Shown in pieces: positions 30,077 to 39,989 of a stretch of 64,000 bases of DNA (its first letter is position 1; each line of letters opens with the position of its first letter). The stretch comes from Prorocentrum cordatum. Taxonomy: Eukaryota > Sar > Dinophyceae > Prorocentrales > Prorocentraceae. The stretch spans positions 7,501-71,500 of the forward strand of contig CAUYUJ010000859.1 in assembly GCA_963575745.1 (NCBI GenBank), written 5' to 3'. The notes under the pieces are model-generated. The model ran no database searches, was not told the DNA's origin, and saw nothing but the letters and a program-made list of their open reading frames with translations. The position numbers and the translations under genes are program-made.

Positions 30077-30969
30077 TCCTCCTCATCATCACCATCACCA
30101 TGACCATAGTCATCATCATCATCGTTATCATCGTCATCATCATCATCATCGTCATCAGCATCATCATCATCGTCATCATCATCACAATCGTCATCGTCAT
30201 CATCGTCATCATCAGCATCATCGTCATCACCATCAGCATTATCATCAGCATCATCATCATCATCGTCATCATCATCATCGTCATCATCATCATCATCGTC
30301 ATCACCATCATCAAAATCATAACCATAATCATAACCATCATCGTCATCATCATCATCATCATCATCATCATCAGCATCATCATCATCATCATCATCAGCA
30401 TCGTGGCCCTCATTCGAGCCCTTGTGGACGCGCCCGCAGTGCAGCAGCAATGAACATCCATGTCAATCTCGGCCTGGATCATCATCATCATCATCATCAG
30501 CAGCATCGTCATCGTGGCCCTCCTTGGGTTTCCTGGGAATTCCTGGCCCGTCAAAAAAAATGCCTGTCGGCGTCTCCGAGGGGGCGGCGAAAAACTGGCC
30601 GAGGGTCAGTTGTTTGACCGTCTTCCTCCCGCAAGCCCAGGTCTGTCACGGAGGCGACCCTGAGCCACGAGGACATCAACAAGGAGCTGCAGGAGGCAGC
30701 GCCTGGATCGATGAACGATGAGGGTCGGAGGGAATGTGAGGAAGGGGAGTGGGGGGGGGGGATGGGTCTGACTAGCTTCTTCCCTCCTCCTCCCACCTCC
30801 TCGTGTTCATGGGGGCCACCCCTCTCCGTCTGAGGAGGCGGGCGGCCTCGATGAACACGCCCCGCCGCCCCGCCCATAGGCCGTCAGCCTGTGGGACATG
30901 ATGCGGCCCGTGCGCGAGAGCATCCAGAAGGCCTGCTCTTCGCTGGCCATCAAGGACGAGGATCTGTAG
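27775..30969 (+). CDS. Spliced gene, unknown protein (about 10 exons)
   Basis: Exon-like segments: 27775 to about 27920 (ATG after CCCAG|GCG; basic [20 protein letters not shown]), 28031-28100, 28215 to about 28340, 28688-28833, 28943 to about 29040, about 29248-29480, 29681-29799, 30641-30722 and 30880-30969 with TAG. Sample wording: [20 protein letters not shown] across the second junction, [56 protein letters not shown]. The junctions 28100/28215 (GC-AG) and 29799/30641 (GT-AG, phase 2) keep frame perfectly. The donors after 27920, 28340, 28833 and 30722 are uncertain. The product is hydrophilic and helical, with an acidic Ser-rich stretch. I recognise no domain. The stop at 30967 agrees with the loss of coding signal after it. 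Confidence 0.5.
28101..28214 (+). other. 114-bp GC-AG intron bounded by a 7-bp direct repeat
   Basis: AGGCGAC is found at 28099-28105 and at 28213-28219. Removing one copy with the intervening DNA restores an uninterrupted frame (aca-ggc-gac-ttc). Because of the repeat the exact cut is ambiguous; placed by the AG rule, the donor is GC. Direct repeats at both borders are the signature of introns created by mobile-element insertion. Confidence 0.6.
28403..28500. repeat. (CA)n microsatellite (intronic)
   Basis: CACACA with CACGCA interruptions, inside the intron before the exon at 28688. Confidence 0.95.
28851..28949. repeat. Two hairpins filling a short intron
   Basis: 28851-28903 is an imperfect inverted repeat (GAACTTCGAATGAGATCTCCAC with its complement, loop CCTAGA). 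28923-28949 is a perfect 10-bp one (CCTTCGCCTG / CAGGCGAAGG). The AG acceptor at 28941-28942 lies in the right arm of the second hairpin. Confidence 0.7.
29654..29689. repeat. Perfect 14-bp hairpin over a 3' splice site
   Basis: Arms ATTCTTCTCCTGCG (29654-29667) and its exact complement (29676-29689) with an 8-nt loop. The right arm contains the CAG acceptor and the first nine coding bases of the exon at 29681. Confidence 0.75.
29791..29961. mobile_element. Foldback element with 50-bp arms starting at a 5' splice site
   Basis: Left arm 29791-29840 and right arm 29912-29961 pair at 45 of 50 positions. The arm begins AGCCGAGCC and ends CTTGAGGTGCCA. The GTGAGG donor of the exon ending at 29799 lies inside the left arm. 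The 71-bp loop holds another partial copy of the arm, so the element has a nested structure. A (CAT)n tract follows. Confidence 0.75.
29970..30515. repeat. (CAT)n intronic microsatellite
   Basis: CATCAT/CACCAT/CGTCAT triplets over about 440 bp and again at 30478-30515. Confidence 0.95.
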
Positions 30970-31080
30970 ATAGCTACTGACGTGGCCAACATGCTATTTG
31001 ATTGTGTTCACATCCTGGGAGTTCCTGGGAGTTCCTGGCCCCGAAAATCCAAAAACTAGTCCTTGGATTCTCTGGCCTAC

Positions 31081-31120
31081 GTACATGTATATATAGGTAT
31101 ATATATATATACACACACAG
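31081..31120. repeat. (TA)n/(CA)n microsatellite
   Basis: ATATAGGTATATATATATACACACAC just downstream of the stop of the 27.8-kb gene. Confidence 0.85.
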
Positions 31121-31198
31121 ATATATGGGCGCCCTTGGCCACGTCAGCCTCTCCCGCGGCCGCAGCGCCCCCTTCGAACCTGGACGTCGCACAGCAAC

Positions 31199-31369
31199 CC
31201 AGACATGGCGATGTCCTATTCGTTTTTTTTTTTTTCCAGAACGCGGTCCCCAGAAATCCCGACGCTTTCCCCAGGGCAGTTTTTTTCATCCTGAATCGGC
31301 GAGGGGCCCCACAGGCCGCAAATAGCTAAAAAATCCGCCATGCGTTTTTCAAGACGTCGCACGTCTGGA
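31199..31369. mobile_element. TIR element, copy 2 (171 bp)
   Basis: Starts CCAGACATGGCGATGTCCTA and ends CGTCGCACGTCTGG. The interior has a T-run and the CCCCAGAAATCCCGACGCTT phrase. The left flank TTCGAACCTGGACGTCGCACAG is shared with copy 3. Confidence 0.65.
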
Positions 31370-31720
31370 AATCCGATCTCTGGACATCTGCGGGCCTGCG
31401 CGGTACGATCGAGGAGGGGGCGACGAGGAGGGGGGGGCGGGGCGGGGAGGGGAGGGCGGGGGGGGAGGAGTACGAGACCTCGGGGAGAGGGGAAACCTAG
31501 GACCTGCGCGAAGGTAATCGCGCTGATCGCGGTCTGGGCTGGAGAGCTGCCCCTCTCCAGGGCACGGCGCGACGGCGCCGAGATAATCGAGCTTCGCGCG
31601 CGCTATATCCTCGGGCGCGATCTGCGCGACGAGCGGGTGCGTGTGATGTCCAGCGTCCTCTTGCTCGACTGGGGTGGGCCAGATCTCCCTTCGAACCTGG
31701 ACGTCGCACAGATGCGGTAC

Positions 31721-31882
31721 CCAGACATGGCGATGTCCTAGAACGCGGTCCCCAGAAATCACGACGCTGTCCCCAGGACAAGTTTTTCATCCTGAGTCGT
31801 TTTTGTTACGGTCCCTGAGCCCAGAGGCCGAAATTAACGAGAAAAACTCAGTCCTGAGTTTTTCAGGACGTCGCATGTCTGG
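31721..31882. mobile_element. TIR element, copy 3 (162 bp)
   Basis: Starts CCAGACATGGCGATGTCCTA and ends AGGACGTCGCATGTCTGG, giving 18-bp terminal inverted repeats with two mismatches. A second inner palindrome CAGTCCTGAGTTTTTCAGGAC abuts the right end. Confidence 0.7.
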
Positions 31883-32309
31883 AATTCCGATCTCTCGAAT
31901 ATTTGGACTTCTGCGGGCCAGCATCGGACGACCGAGGAGGGGGGGGCGAGGAGGGGGGGACGGGAGGGGGAGGGAAGGACGGGAGGGGAGGAGTACGAGG
32001 GGAAAGGACTTAGGTCACACGCAGGGGCGCGAAGGTAATCGCGCTCCGCTCGCGGTCTGGGTTGGAGAGCGGCCCCTCGCCAGGGCGCGGCGCGACGGCG
32101 CCAAGATAATCGCGCTTCGCTCGATATCGTGGGGCGCGATCTGCGCGACGAGCGGGAGGATGCGTGTGATGTCCAGCGTCCTCTTGCTCGACTGGGATGG
32201 TCGGCCACGCTGCAAGTTGAAAGCAGTTTCGCTTTGGCTTCGAAGCAGCGCTCGAAGATCTGGATCGACAGGCGCGCGCGGGTAAAGAGAGCGGAGCGCC
32301 CGCGGGGTG

Positions 32310-32755
32310 AGGTATCTGGCAGGTGTCCGTGTGCTTGACCTCTCTGTAGGATGAGGCAGGGGTCAGTATGCTTGACCACTATCTGTAGGATGAGGCAGGT
32401 GTCAGTATGCTTGACCACTCTCTGTAGAATGAGTCGATCTCTTTTCCCCTCAGTCCCGTTCCCCGCCCCTGGTGTCAGTATGCTTGACCATTGGTGGCAA
32501 GTGTCACGCAGCTCGACCATCCTTGAGATATGAGTTCGGTGCAGTGTGCTTGTGTGCTTGACCATCCGTGGCAGGTGTCAGTATGCTTGGCAATCCTTGA
32601 GATATGAGTTCGGTGGCAGGTGTCAGAATGCTTGACCATCGGTGGCTGGCTGGTGTCAGTGTGCTGGACAATCCTTGAGATATGAGTTCGGCAGGTGTCA
32701 GTATGCTTGACCATCGGTGGCTTGAGATATGAGTTCGGTGGCAGGTGTCAGAATG
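32310..32755. repeat. Degenerate tandem repeat GGCAGGTGTCAGTATGCTTGACC
   Basis: About ten units of GTGTCAGTATGCTTGACCA, alternating with CTTGAGATATGAGTTCGGTG. The ATG at 32729 lies inside this repeat, which is why it is not chosen as the start of the following gene. Confidence 0.85.
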
Positions 32756-32977
32756 CCACCAGGGCGCCCTCATCCTCTTCCCCACTCCAGATCCCTCTCC
32801 CATAACCCCCGCCCGTCCTTTGCCCCCTTCCACCCTTCCCCCTCCACGCCGCGGAAGGGCGAATGGGCAGGGCAGGGAAGATGTCAGGCTCCAGGTCTGA
32901 AATGTGTGGAGCCTTTCTTCATCGAGTTGTCAGCGCGCACCTTTCGATTTAATCGTGTGACTGCGCCCTTGGAGCAC

Positions 32978-35302
32978 ATGTCGGGGAGAGCCGCCGCTGC
33001 TGCTACCATTGCTGCATCATCGTCGATTGGAGGGGCTGGCGGAGGGCCGTCGAGAGCGACTGTCGCACCACAGGCTGGCCAAGCTAGATCGAGCACATAT
33101 CTTCCTAGGGCATCAGATGAGGCATTGGACTCAGGCGCTGGACTTCGGAAATACCTCCTGCACGAATGGAAGATAGGGGCCCTGACGGCTAAACAGGTGT
33201 GCGTTACATCGTATTGGTCGACGCGTGGTGGCGCAGTTGGCGTAGCAGATCTGGCCCTTCACCCTGATAGTACACACTTCGCGGGCCACCTTAAGAACGT
33301 CTTGGACCTGAATGCAGCAAAACGCTTGTACTATGCTGCTATACCCCTCTGGGATAAAGACACAGAGACGCGTGTCATCCGTTCACACCCGTTCTACCTA
33401 CCACACGAGCACTTCGCAGCCAGTGCGGCTGCCAACCCTGGACAATGGAACATTGCAGGTTTCGACCCCGCTAACATTCCTGAATCGCTGTACCGACACC
33501 CCGTCTACGCCACCCACGGGGCTAAGACGGTGCCCTTGGGGTACTACAGCGACGGCGTCCCTTACACCAAGCACGACACGTTTATCTGCGTGTACATGAG
33601 CAACGGCCTCACCCAGACGAGAACGTTGCTTACAGTACTTAAGAAAAGTGAAATGTGCCAATGTGGTTGCCACGGGTTCTGCTCGTGGGGTCACATGCAG
33701 CGGGTGTTGGTGTGGTCCTTTAACTGTCTAGCGAAAGGGAAATACCCTGCCACCGACCATCTTGATCAACCTTTTCGTTTTGGCGATGATCGAGCCCTTT
33801 ACCGCGACTTCGACTTGTATGACGGGTTCGCGGGGGCAGTGGTTGAGTTTCGCGCAGACTTACTCGAACTTACTGGGGTGACAGGCGTCAAAACGTGGAA
33901 AAACCCGCTAAATCCATGCATGTGCTGTTCCAGCACGAGGCCACCTGGTTCACAACAGCTTTGGGGGGAGCGGACACAGCGTTCGAGAACGCATTCCATG
34001 CAACTTCCTTGCGTCGGGTGCGTGCCCGCGCATGTACGGGCAGTGGCATTGAAAGGTTTCCGAATGCTGTCTGCTCGCCTTTTCGCTGTTGTTTACCGTG
34101 TCCCCAGGGATTCTCTTTTCGATTTCCCTTCGACAGTGCGGCGGTGTCAATGGATCAAGAGGGACGCCGTGGCCTACCAGACCATGGTACGCAGGAGTGT
34201 GGTGACCCGTCGGTTGAACAGCAAAGCAGACCTTAAGCTTCTCAAGAGGTACATGGAGTTTAGTGACGAGTTTGGAGGCTACGCCACCAAGGACTTCTGC
34301 CCGCACTTTAATCTCAGACGCGGCTTCCGGCTGCTCGAGAAGGGACAAGTGCGGGACACGCACGACTTAGAATCCCTCAGCTACCCCTTGGACCTGTACT
34401 TTTTCGACGCCATGAACCACGTGGGTTTGAACCTGCTCTGTCCTCTCATGGACATCGTCGGCTTTGATGTTGGCAGCGTGCACCTGGACAGTATGCACAT
34501 ATTAGACCTTGGCGTGTGCCAGTACTTAGCAGGCCCTGGGCGTGAAACTGAAACTAACATACACCATGTGGGGTTCAACACACCGCGCACGCAAGGAACC
34601 CAAGAGGTTGAACAGCAACACACAAAACCCGCTGGATGTGTATTTGTTCAGTTCCACGCCCAGAAAGGCGAAGTGCTGCGGGTCTTGGTGCTGAACAATC
34701 ACTGCGGTAGCACAAAGCGTCTCAGGGATTACAGGGTGAAGGACAACGTCCAAGCACTGAACCGTAGGCTGCGCTCGTACTACAAAGACTCGGGTGGCAA
34801 GGAGAAAGGCACTAGATCTCATATAGGCAAGCTGACCTTTGATATGCTGACGAAAGACGTCACGTTTCCAGCACGCCTTCGATCTAAGGCTGCAGAATGC
34901 CGTAAGTTGCTTCCCTTGTTAGACAATCTGTGCTCTGAGTTCCCTCAGAAGCTAGGGCCCCGCCACAACCTTCTCTCGGCTGCAGTTAAGGACATGTGTG
35001 TCATCTATGATACGATGGCCAAAGAGCCTCGGCAGATGTCCGCACAGGGCCTGGGCACCCTACAGCAGAGGATGTGCCACTTTCTCTGGGCTTGGAAAGC
35101 GTACGGCGGCCACTTAGTCTACAAGCATCACGCGGCGTACCACGTCGCAGAGCTCGCTGGCCAGAACGGCAATCCCAGGCACTATTGGTGCTATTGGGAC
35201 GAGCAAGTCAACCGTGTGATGCAGAGTGTTGCCAGGTCGTTGCATGCAGGAACAACGTTCTACACTGCATTCCTGCGCAAAGTCCTGATGGACGTGCTCT
35301 AG
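32978..35302 (+). CDS. TNP2/Plavaka-like DDE transposase homologue (probable)
   Basis: 774 codons from the ATG at 32978 (MSGRAAAAA) to TAG. The frame is open from 32729, but that upstream part is repeat or low-complexity. Three spaced segments fit the catalytic layout of CACTA/Plavaka-type transposases: GYYSDGVPYTKHDTF (Asp192), VHLDSMHILDLGVCQYL (Asp504, His507), and KHHAAYHVAEL with GNPRHYWCYWDEQVNR (Glu742), like the terminal H...GP...E segment of TNP2. Cysteine-rich pieces CQCGCHGFC (about residue 227) and CMCC...CVGC (about 310-350) may bind zinc. Codon use is less GC-biased than neighbours, with no visible frameshift, so it may have been intact recently. No terminal inverted repeats were found. 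The assignment rests on motif spacing read by eye and is tentative. Confidence 0.5.
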   Translation: MSGRAAAAATIAASSSIGGAGGGPSRATVAPQAGQARSSTYLPRASDEALDSGAGLRKYLLHEWKIGALTAKQVCVTSYWSTRGGAVGVADLALHPDSTHFAGHLKNVLDLNAAKRLYYAAIPLWDKDTETRVIRSHPFYLPHEHFAASAAANPGQWNIAGFDPANIPESLYRHPVYATHGAKTVPLGYYSDGVPYTKHDTFICVYMSNGLTQTRTLLTVLKKSEMCQCGCHGFCSWGHMQRVLVWSFNCLAKGKYPATDHLDQPFRFGDDRALYRDFDLYDGFAGAVVEFRADLLELTGVTGVKTWKNPLNPCMCCSSTRPPGSQQLWGERTQRSRTHSMQLPCVGCVPAHVRAVALKGFRMLSARLFAVVYRVPRDSLFDFPSTVRRCQWIKRDAVAYQTMVRRSVVTRRLNSKADLKLLKRYMEFSDEFGGYATKDFCPHFNLRRGFRLLEKGQVRDTHDLESLSYPLDLYFFDAMNHVGLNLLCPLMDIVGFDVGSVHLDSMHILDLGVCQYLAGPGRETETNIHHVGFNTPRTQGTQEVEQQHTKPAGCVFVQFHAQKGEVLRVLVLNNHCGSTKRLRDYRVKDNVQALNRRLRSYYKDSGGKEKGTRSHIGKLTFDMLTKDVTFPARLRSKAAECRKLLPLLDNLCSEFPQKLGPRHNLLSAAVKDMCVIYDTMAKEPRQMSAQGLGTLQQRMCHFLWAWKAYGGHLVYKHHAAYHVAELAGQNGNPRHYWCYWDEQVNRVMQSVARSLHAGTTFYTAFLRKVLMDVL

Positions 35303-35312
35303 CTGGCCAGCC

Positions 35313-35323
35313 TAATTCGCCAT

Positions 35324-35357
<34 letters not shown>

Positions 35358-35425
35358 GCATCATCATCATCATCATCACCATCACCAACACCATCACCAC
35401 CATCATTATCCAACATGGCGAATTA
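35313..35425. mobile_element. 113-bp inverted-repeat element with (CAT)n core
   Basis: TAATTCGCCAT at 35313-35323 and its exact complement ATGGCGAATTA at 35415-35425 enclose a (CAT)n tract. It begins ten bases after the stop of the transposase-like gene. Confidence 0.6.
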
Positions 35426-36180
35426 ATGTTTCACTTGTCTCACCACGTTTCACCATGTATCACCATGTTTCACTTTGTCTCACCATGTGATCACCAACGC
35501 AGGAGCCGGCGGCAGGACAAGGGCGCCCGCGCGCGGAGGAGGAGGGAGGAGGGAGGAGGAGGGAGGAGGGAGGAGGAAGGAAAGAGAGCTCCCCTCCCTC
35601 CCCCTCCCACCCACCACCATTCATGATGATGGTGATCTGCGTCATCCATGATCCTTCCCCCCCTCCCCCCTCCCTCCTTCCCTCCCTCCCCTCGCGGTGT
35701 TTTCCTCTTTGTTGGTTTTGGGATCCGCATTTCTCGGCCCAGGGACCGTGAAAAATCGCACCCAGGGGCCGAAAAAAACGCACCCCTCCCTCCCTCCTCC
35801 CTCCCCCTGGCATACCCAGGCGTTTTTTTTATTTCCTCTGGGCCGTGTTTGGGTCCAAGGGAGGGATTTTTGGGCCCAAGGACACTGAAAAACCGCACCC
35901 AGGGGCCGCTTGCAGAAAAAGTCTGGGCATGCCAAGGGCGCGCGGTGCGGGTCGGGGGTCGTCGTCGTCGTCGGGGGGGTTGCGGCCCTCCTCCCTCGCC
36001 ACCCTCTGCAGTTGTTTGCCTCTGGGCCGTTTTGGGGTCTAGGGGATTGTTTCTGGGCCCAGGGACCGTCGTGAAAAATATACGTGTTCCACGGACCGCT
36101 AGAAGGACGAGTTCGCCTTCCTCCTGCTACACTAGTTATGCTAATGTTCGTATTCCCCCGCACTCCCGTGGTAGCGGAGA
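35426..36180. repeat. Three degenerate copies of a GGGCCCAGGGACCGTGAAAAA repeat
   Basis: Related blocks at about 35736-35830, 35840-35945 and 36015-36095 share CTCTGGGCCGT.TT.GG, TTTCTGGGCCCA.GGACCGT and CGCACCCAGGGGCCG. A GTTTCACCATGTATCACCATG short repeat lies at 35440-35490 and a GGA tract at 35535-35580. No gene was recognised. Confidence 0.65.
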
Positions 36181-36194
36181 TTTGCGTTTTCTCT

Positions 36195-36290
36195 TTCTAT
36201 ACATATATGTGTGTCTGCTCATATGTAGTTGTATGTACATGTGTGTGTCTAGGTGTATACACATATACATACACATGTGTAAATATATAC

Positions 36291-36360
<70 letters not shown>

Positions 36361-36362
36361 GT
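36195..36362. repeat. (TA)n/(CA)n microsatellite
   Basis: ATATGTGTG and long ATATAT runs, ending directly at the start of the TIR half-element. Confidence 0.9.
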
Positions 36363-36364
36363 AC

Positions 36365-36622
<258 letters not shown>

Positions 36623-36628
36623 GCGCAT

Positions 36629-36974
36629 CTTGGCTGGAGCTCACACATGGCACCCTCGAAGATTTGGCGGGTGGGGGAACGCGAGGGGGCGGGTCTGGCG
36701 CCCCCTCGCATTCCATTGTGCGCTACGGACTTCTCTGGTGCCCTTCGCCGGGCTGAGTGGGCAGCAGCGCCTGGAAGCGCCTGGGAGCTCCTTGGGGCGC
36801 TTGGGAGCGCCTGGGAGCGCCTGGGAGCGCTTGGGAGCGTTTGGGAACGCTTGGGAGCGCCTGGGAGCGCCTGGGAGCGCTTGGGAGCGCTTGGGAGCGC
36901 CTGGGAGCGCTTGGGAACGCTTGGGAACGCTTGGAGCGCTTGGCAGCGCTTGGCAGCGCTTGGCAGCGCTTGGC

Positions 36975-37005
<31 letters not shown>

Positions 37006-37911
37006 CCGCTTCTTGGGAGCGCTTGGGGGCGCTTGGGAGCGCCTGGGAGCGCTTGGGCGCGCTTGGGAGCGCCTGGGAGCGCCTGGCACCGCCTGGGAGC
37101 GCTTGGGGGCGCTTGGGAGCGCTTGGCAGCGCCTGGGAGCGCTTGAAAGCGCTTGGCAACGCCTGGGAACGCTTGGGAGCGCTTGGGAGCGTCTGGGACC
37201 GCGTGGGAGCGCTTGGGAGCGCTTGGGAGCGCCTGGAAGCGCTTGGGAGCGCTTGGGAACGCCTGGAGCTTGGGAGCGCCGGGGAACGCCCCCGGGCGCC
37301 AGGGAGCGCCCCGGAGCGCTTGGGAGCGCCTGGGAGCGCTTGGGAGCGCCGGCGCGGAGGGGGAGCGCGAGGGGGCGAGCTTGGCGCCCCTTCGCAAGCG
37401 TGGGAGCGCTTGGGAGCGCTTGGGAGCGCTTGGGAGCGCCTGGGGGCGCTTGGACGCGGTTGGGAGCGCTTGAGAACGCTAGGGTGCGCTTGGGATCGCG
37501 TGGGAGCGCCTGGGGGCGCGTGGGAGCGCCTGGGAGCGCCTGGGAGCGCTTGGGAGCGCTTGACAATGCCTGGGGGCGCCTGGGAGCGCTTGCGAGCGCT
37601 TTGCAGCGCCGAGGAGCGCCTGGGAACGCTTGGGAGCGCTTGGGGCGCCTGGCAGCGCCTGACAGCGCTTGGGAACGCCCAGGAGCGCTTGGGAGCGCTT
37701 GGAACCGCCTGGGAGCCATTGGGGATCCTGGGAGCGCTCGGGAGCGCTTGGGAACGCTTGGGAGCGCTGGGCAACGCTTGGGAGCGCATGGGAACGCTTG
37801 GGATCGCTTGGCAACGCTTGGGAGCGCCCGGGAGCGCTTGGGAGCGCTTCCCGCGCTTGGGAGCGCTTGGGAGCGCCTGGGAGCGCCTGGGAGCGCCTGC
37901 GGGCGCGTGGG

Positions 37912-37945
<34 letters not shown>

Positions 37946-38685
37946 TTGGGGAGCGCCCGGGAGCGCCTAGGAGCGCTTGGGAGCGCCTGGGAGCGCTTGG
38001 GAGCGCCTGTTTCGCTTTCGAAGTTCGGCGCGGAAGGGGAGCGCGAGGGGGCGGGCTTGGCGCCCCCTCGCAACTGCCAAGTGCCCCGAGGCGCTCGCAA
38101 GCTTGGGAGCGCTTCGGAGCGCTTGGCAGCGCTTGCGAGCGCTTGGGAGCGCCCGGACGCGCTCCCGGGCGCCGGGGGGCGCCTGGGAGCGCCTGGGAGC
38201 GCTTGGGACCGCCTGGGAGCGCTTGGGAGCGCTTGGGAGCGCCTGGGAGCGCTTGGGAGCGCTTGGCAGCGCTTGGGGGCGCTTCGGAGCGCTTGGGAGC
38301 TCCCGGGGAGCGCTTGTGAGCGCCTGGGGCCGCCTGGGCCGCCTGGGACTGCATGGGAGCGCCGGGGAGCGCGCCCGGGCGCCGGGGAGAGCTCCGGGGC
38401 GCTTGGGAGCGCTTGGGAGCGCTTGGGAACGCTTGGGAGCGCTTGGGAACGCTTGGGAGCGCCGGGGGGCGCCCCGGGCGCCGGGGAGCGCCCCGGAGCG
38501 CTCGGGAGCGCCTGGGAGCGCCTGGGAGCGCTTGGGAGCGCTTGGGAGCACGTGGGAACGCTTGGGAGCGCCTGGGAGCGCCGGGGAGCGCCTGGGAGCG
38601 CTTGGCAGCGCCTGGGAGCGCCTGGGAGCGCTTGGGAGCGCCTGGGAGCGCCTGGGAGCGCTTGGGAGCGCTTGGGAGCGCTTGG

Positions 38686-38721
<36 letters not shown>

Positions 38722-38980
38722 TTGGGAGCGCCTGGGAGCGCTCCCAAGTGAGGTTTATCCTTCCAGGGGCCAAGAGGGGGCCGCCCGAGCACAGGAGCGT
38801 AGGGTTCAGGGTTATCTCTGAGGCAGAAGCTCAGCGCGTGCGCCGGCCCGATAACGATCTGGGCGCTCGACTATCGCTCGCTTTCAAAGCGGACAAGGTT
38901 CGACATCGGTGCGCGACCCGTCGAGGGGTCGCGCATCAGTTTAGGGTTTAGGGTTTAGGGTTTAGGGTTTAGGGCTTCTC
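36629..38980. repeat. Module copy 1: hairpin head, 10-bp minisatellite, tail, TTTAGGG
   Basis: The head (36629-36765) contains ATGGCACCCTCGAAGATTTG and the hairpin 36681-36709. About 2 kb of TGGGAG CGC(T/C) decamers follows to 38745. Then comes a unique tail (38742-38939) with GTTTATCCTTCCAGGGGCCA and CGATAACGATCTGGGCGC, then five TTTAGGG (38940-38974). The same order is found at 42580-44816. Decamers translate in every frame because 30 bp is 10 codons; no protein is called. Confidence 0.85.
36681..36709. repeat. GC-rich hairpin GCGAGGGGGCG
   Basis: Perfect 11-bp arms with a 7-nt loop. Other copies: 37367-37395, 38043-38071, 42617-42645, 43382-43410 and 45633-45661. The last copy has GCGAGGGGGTG paired with CACCCCCTCGC, so both arms changed together. 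Confidence 0.85.
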
Positions 38981-39154
38981 GGGCGCGCAGCGGCCGACAG
39001 TCCAGGCAATGCCGCCCCCCTTCGGCAAGCTTGATTGGGGGGGCGGTTCGCCGACCCGAGCAAGCTTGGCGAAGGGAGCAGGAGTTGCAACATCTCCCCA
39101 CCCCCGGCCGCATGGCCGGCGACCTCCCAAACTAAAGCCTTTTAGGGTTTAGGG
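38940..39154. repeat. TTTAGGG module, copy 1
   Basis: Five TTTAGGG (38940-38974), a spacer with the hairpin 39012-39046 (CCGCCCCCC and GGGGGGGCGG), a C-rich stretch, and two more TTTAGGG (39141-39154) after AAAGCCTT. The heptamer is the Arabidopsis-type telomere unit, known also in dinoflagellates. Here it is interstitial. Confidence 0.8.
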
Positions 39155-39176
39155 CCGTTGGCCCCTAAATTCCCAA

Positions 39177-39457
39177 ATGTCTCTAAGCGCCCCCAGGCGC
39201 TCCCTGGCGCTCCCAAGCGCTCCCAGGCGCTCCCAGGCGCTCCCCGGCGCTCGCCGGCGCTGCCAGGCGCTCCCAGGCGCTCCCCGGCGCTGCCCGGCGC
39301 TCCCCGGCGCTCTCCCGGCGCTCCTTGGCGCTCCCAGGCGCTCCCCGGCGCTCCCAGGCGCTCCACGGTGCTCCCAGGCGTTCCCGGCGCTCCCAGGCGC
39401 TCCCCGGCGCTCTCCGGCGCTCCGAAGCGCTCCCAGGCGCTCCCAAGCGCCCCCGGC

Positions 39458-39503
<46 letters not shown>

Positions 39504-39545
39504 CCAGACGCCCCCAGGCGCCCCCAAGCGCTCCCAAGAGCGCCC
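39177..39545. repeat. 10-bp minisatellite, inverse orientation
   Basis: AGGCGCTCCC decamers, the reverse complement of the unit in the two long arrays. It lacks the head and tail of the modules. Confidence 0.9.
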
Positions 39546-39554
39546 AGAGGCGCG

Positions 39555-39819
39555 TAGAGCGGCCCACACGTGTTTTTTACGTGTCGGAGACATGTAGAGC
39601 GGAATCAGAGGACGAAAGGTCCCCGGGTTTAGGGTGTTGTATTCTTCGAGGATCAGGAAGAGTTTATCTTTGAATCGCGACTCCCAAGGGGCAGCCTACG
39701 GCTGCATGGGCGACCCAGTCTGGCAACCCGCTGAAGTATCTCAGAGATGCCCTGTCTCTCGTAGACGGCGACGGTGATGCGCGGTGGGGTGGGCAGAAGC
39801 ACAACGAGGTGCTTGGGAA
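39555..39819. other. Spacer between minisatellite and telomere repeats
   Basis: Unique sequence with one degenerate GGTTTAGGGTG at about 39628 and a small GCAGCCTACGGCTGC hairpin near 39692. No gene was recognised. Confidence 0.5.
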
Positions 39820-39989
39820 TTTAGGGTTTAGGGTTTAGGGTTTAGGGTTTAGGGTTTAGGGTTTAGGGTTTAGGGCCTCGCTGGGCGGAAGCAGCTCGAC
39901 CCCCCCTCCTTCGAAGAGGTTGGGGGGGTCGGCTGCTATTCGTTCCCGTTCCCACCCCCCACCCAAAAGTACCCCTTTAGGGTTTAGGG
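39820..39989. repeat. TTTAGGG module, copy 2
   Basis: Eight TTTAGGG (39820-39875), the spacer hairpin 39890-39937 (AGCAGC.CGACCCCCC with GGGGGGGTCGGCTGCT), then two TTTAGGG (39976-39989). The same layout as copies 1 and 3, with different stem sequence outside the C/G run. Confidence 0.8.

Larger units (their letters stand above)
31150..32220. repeat. About 520-bp tandem duplication carrying TIR copies 2 and 3
   Basis: The unit at 31150-31680 reappears diverged at about 31680-32220. Both contain CCTTCGAACCTGG or the TIR element, then GGACTTCTGCGGGCC-like sequence, a GAGGAGGGG tract, and GGGCGCGATCTGCGCGACGA with GTCCAGCGTCCTCTTGCTCG. Short frames exist, but neither copy gives a credible protein. 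Confidence 0.65.
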
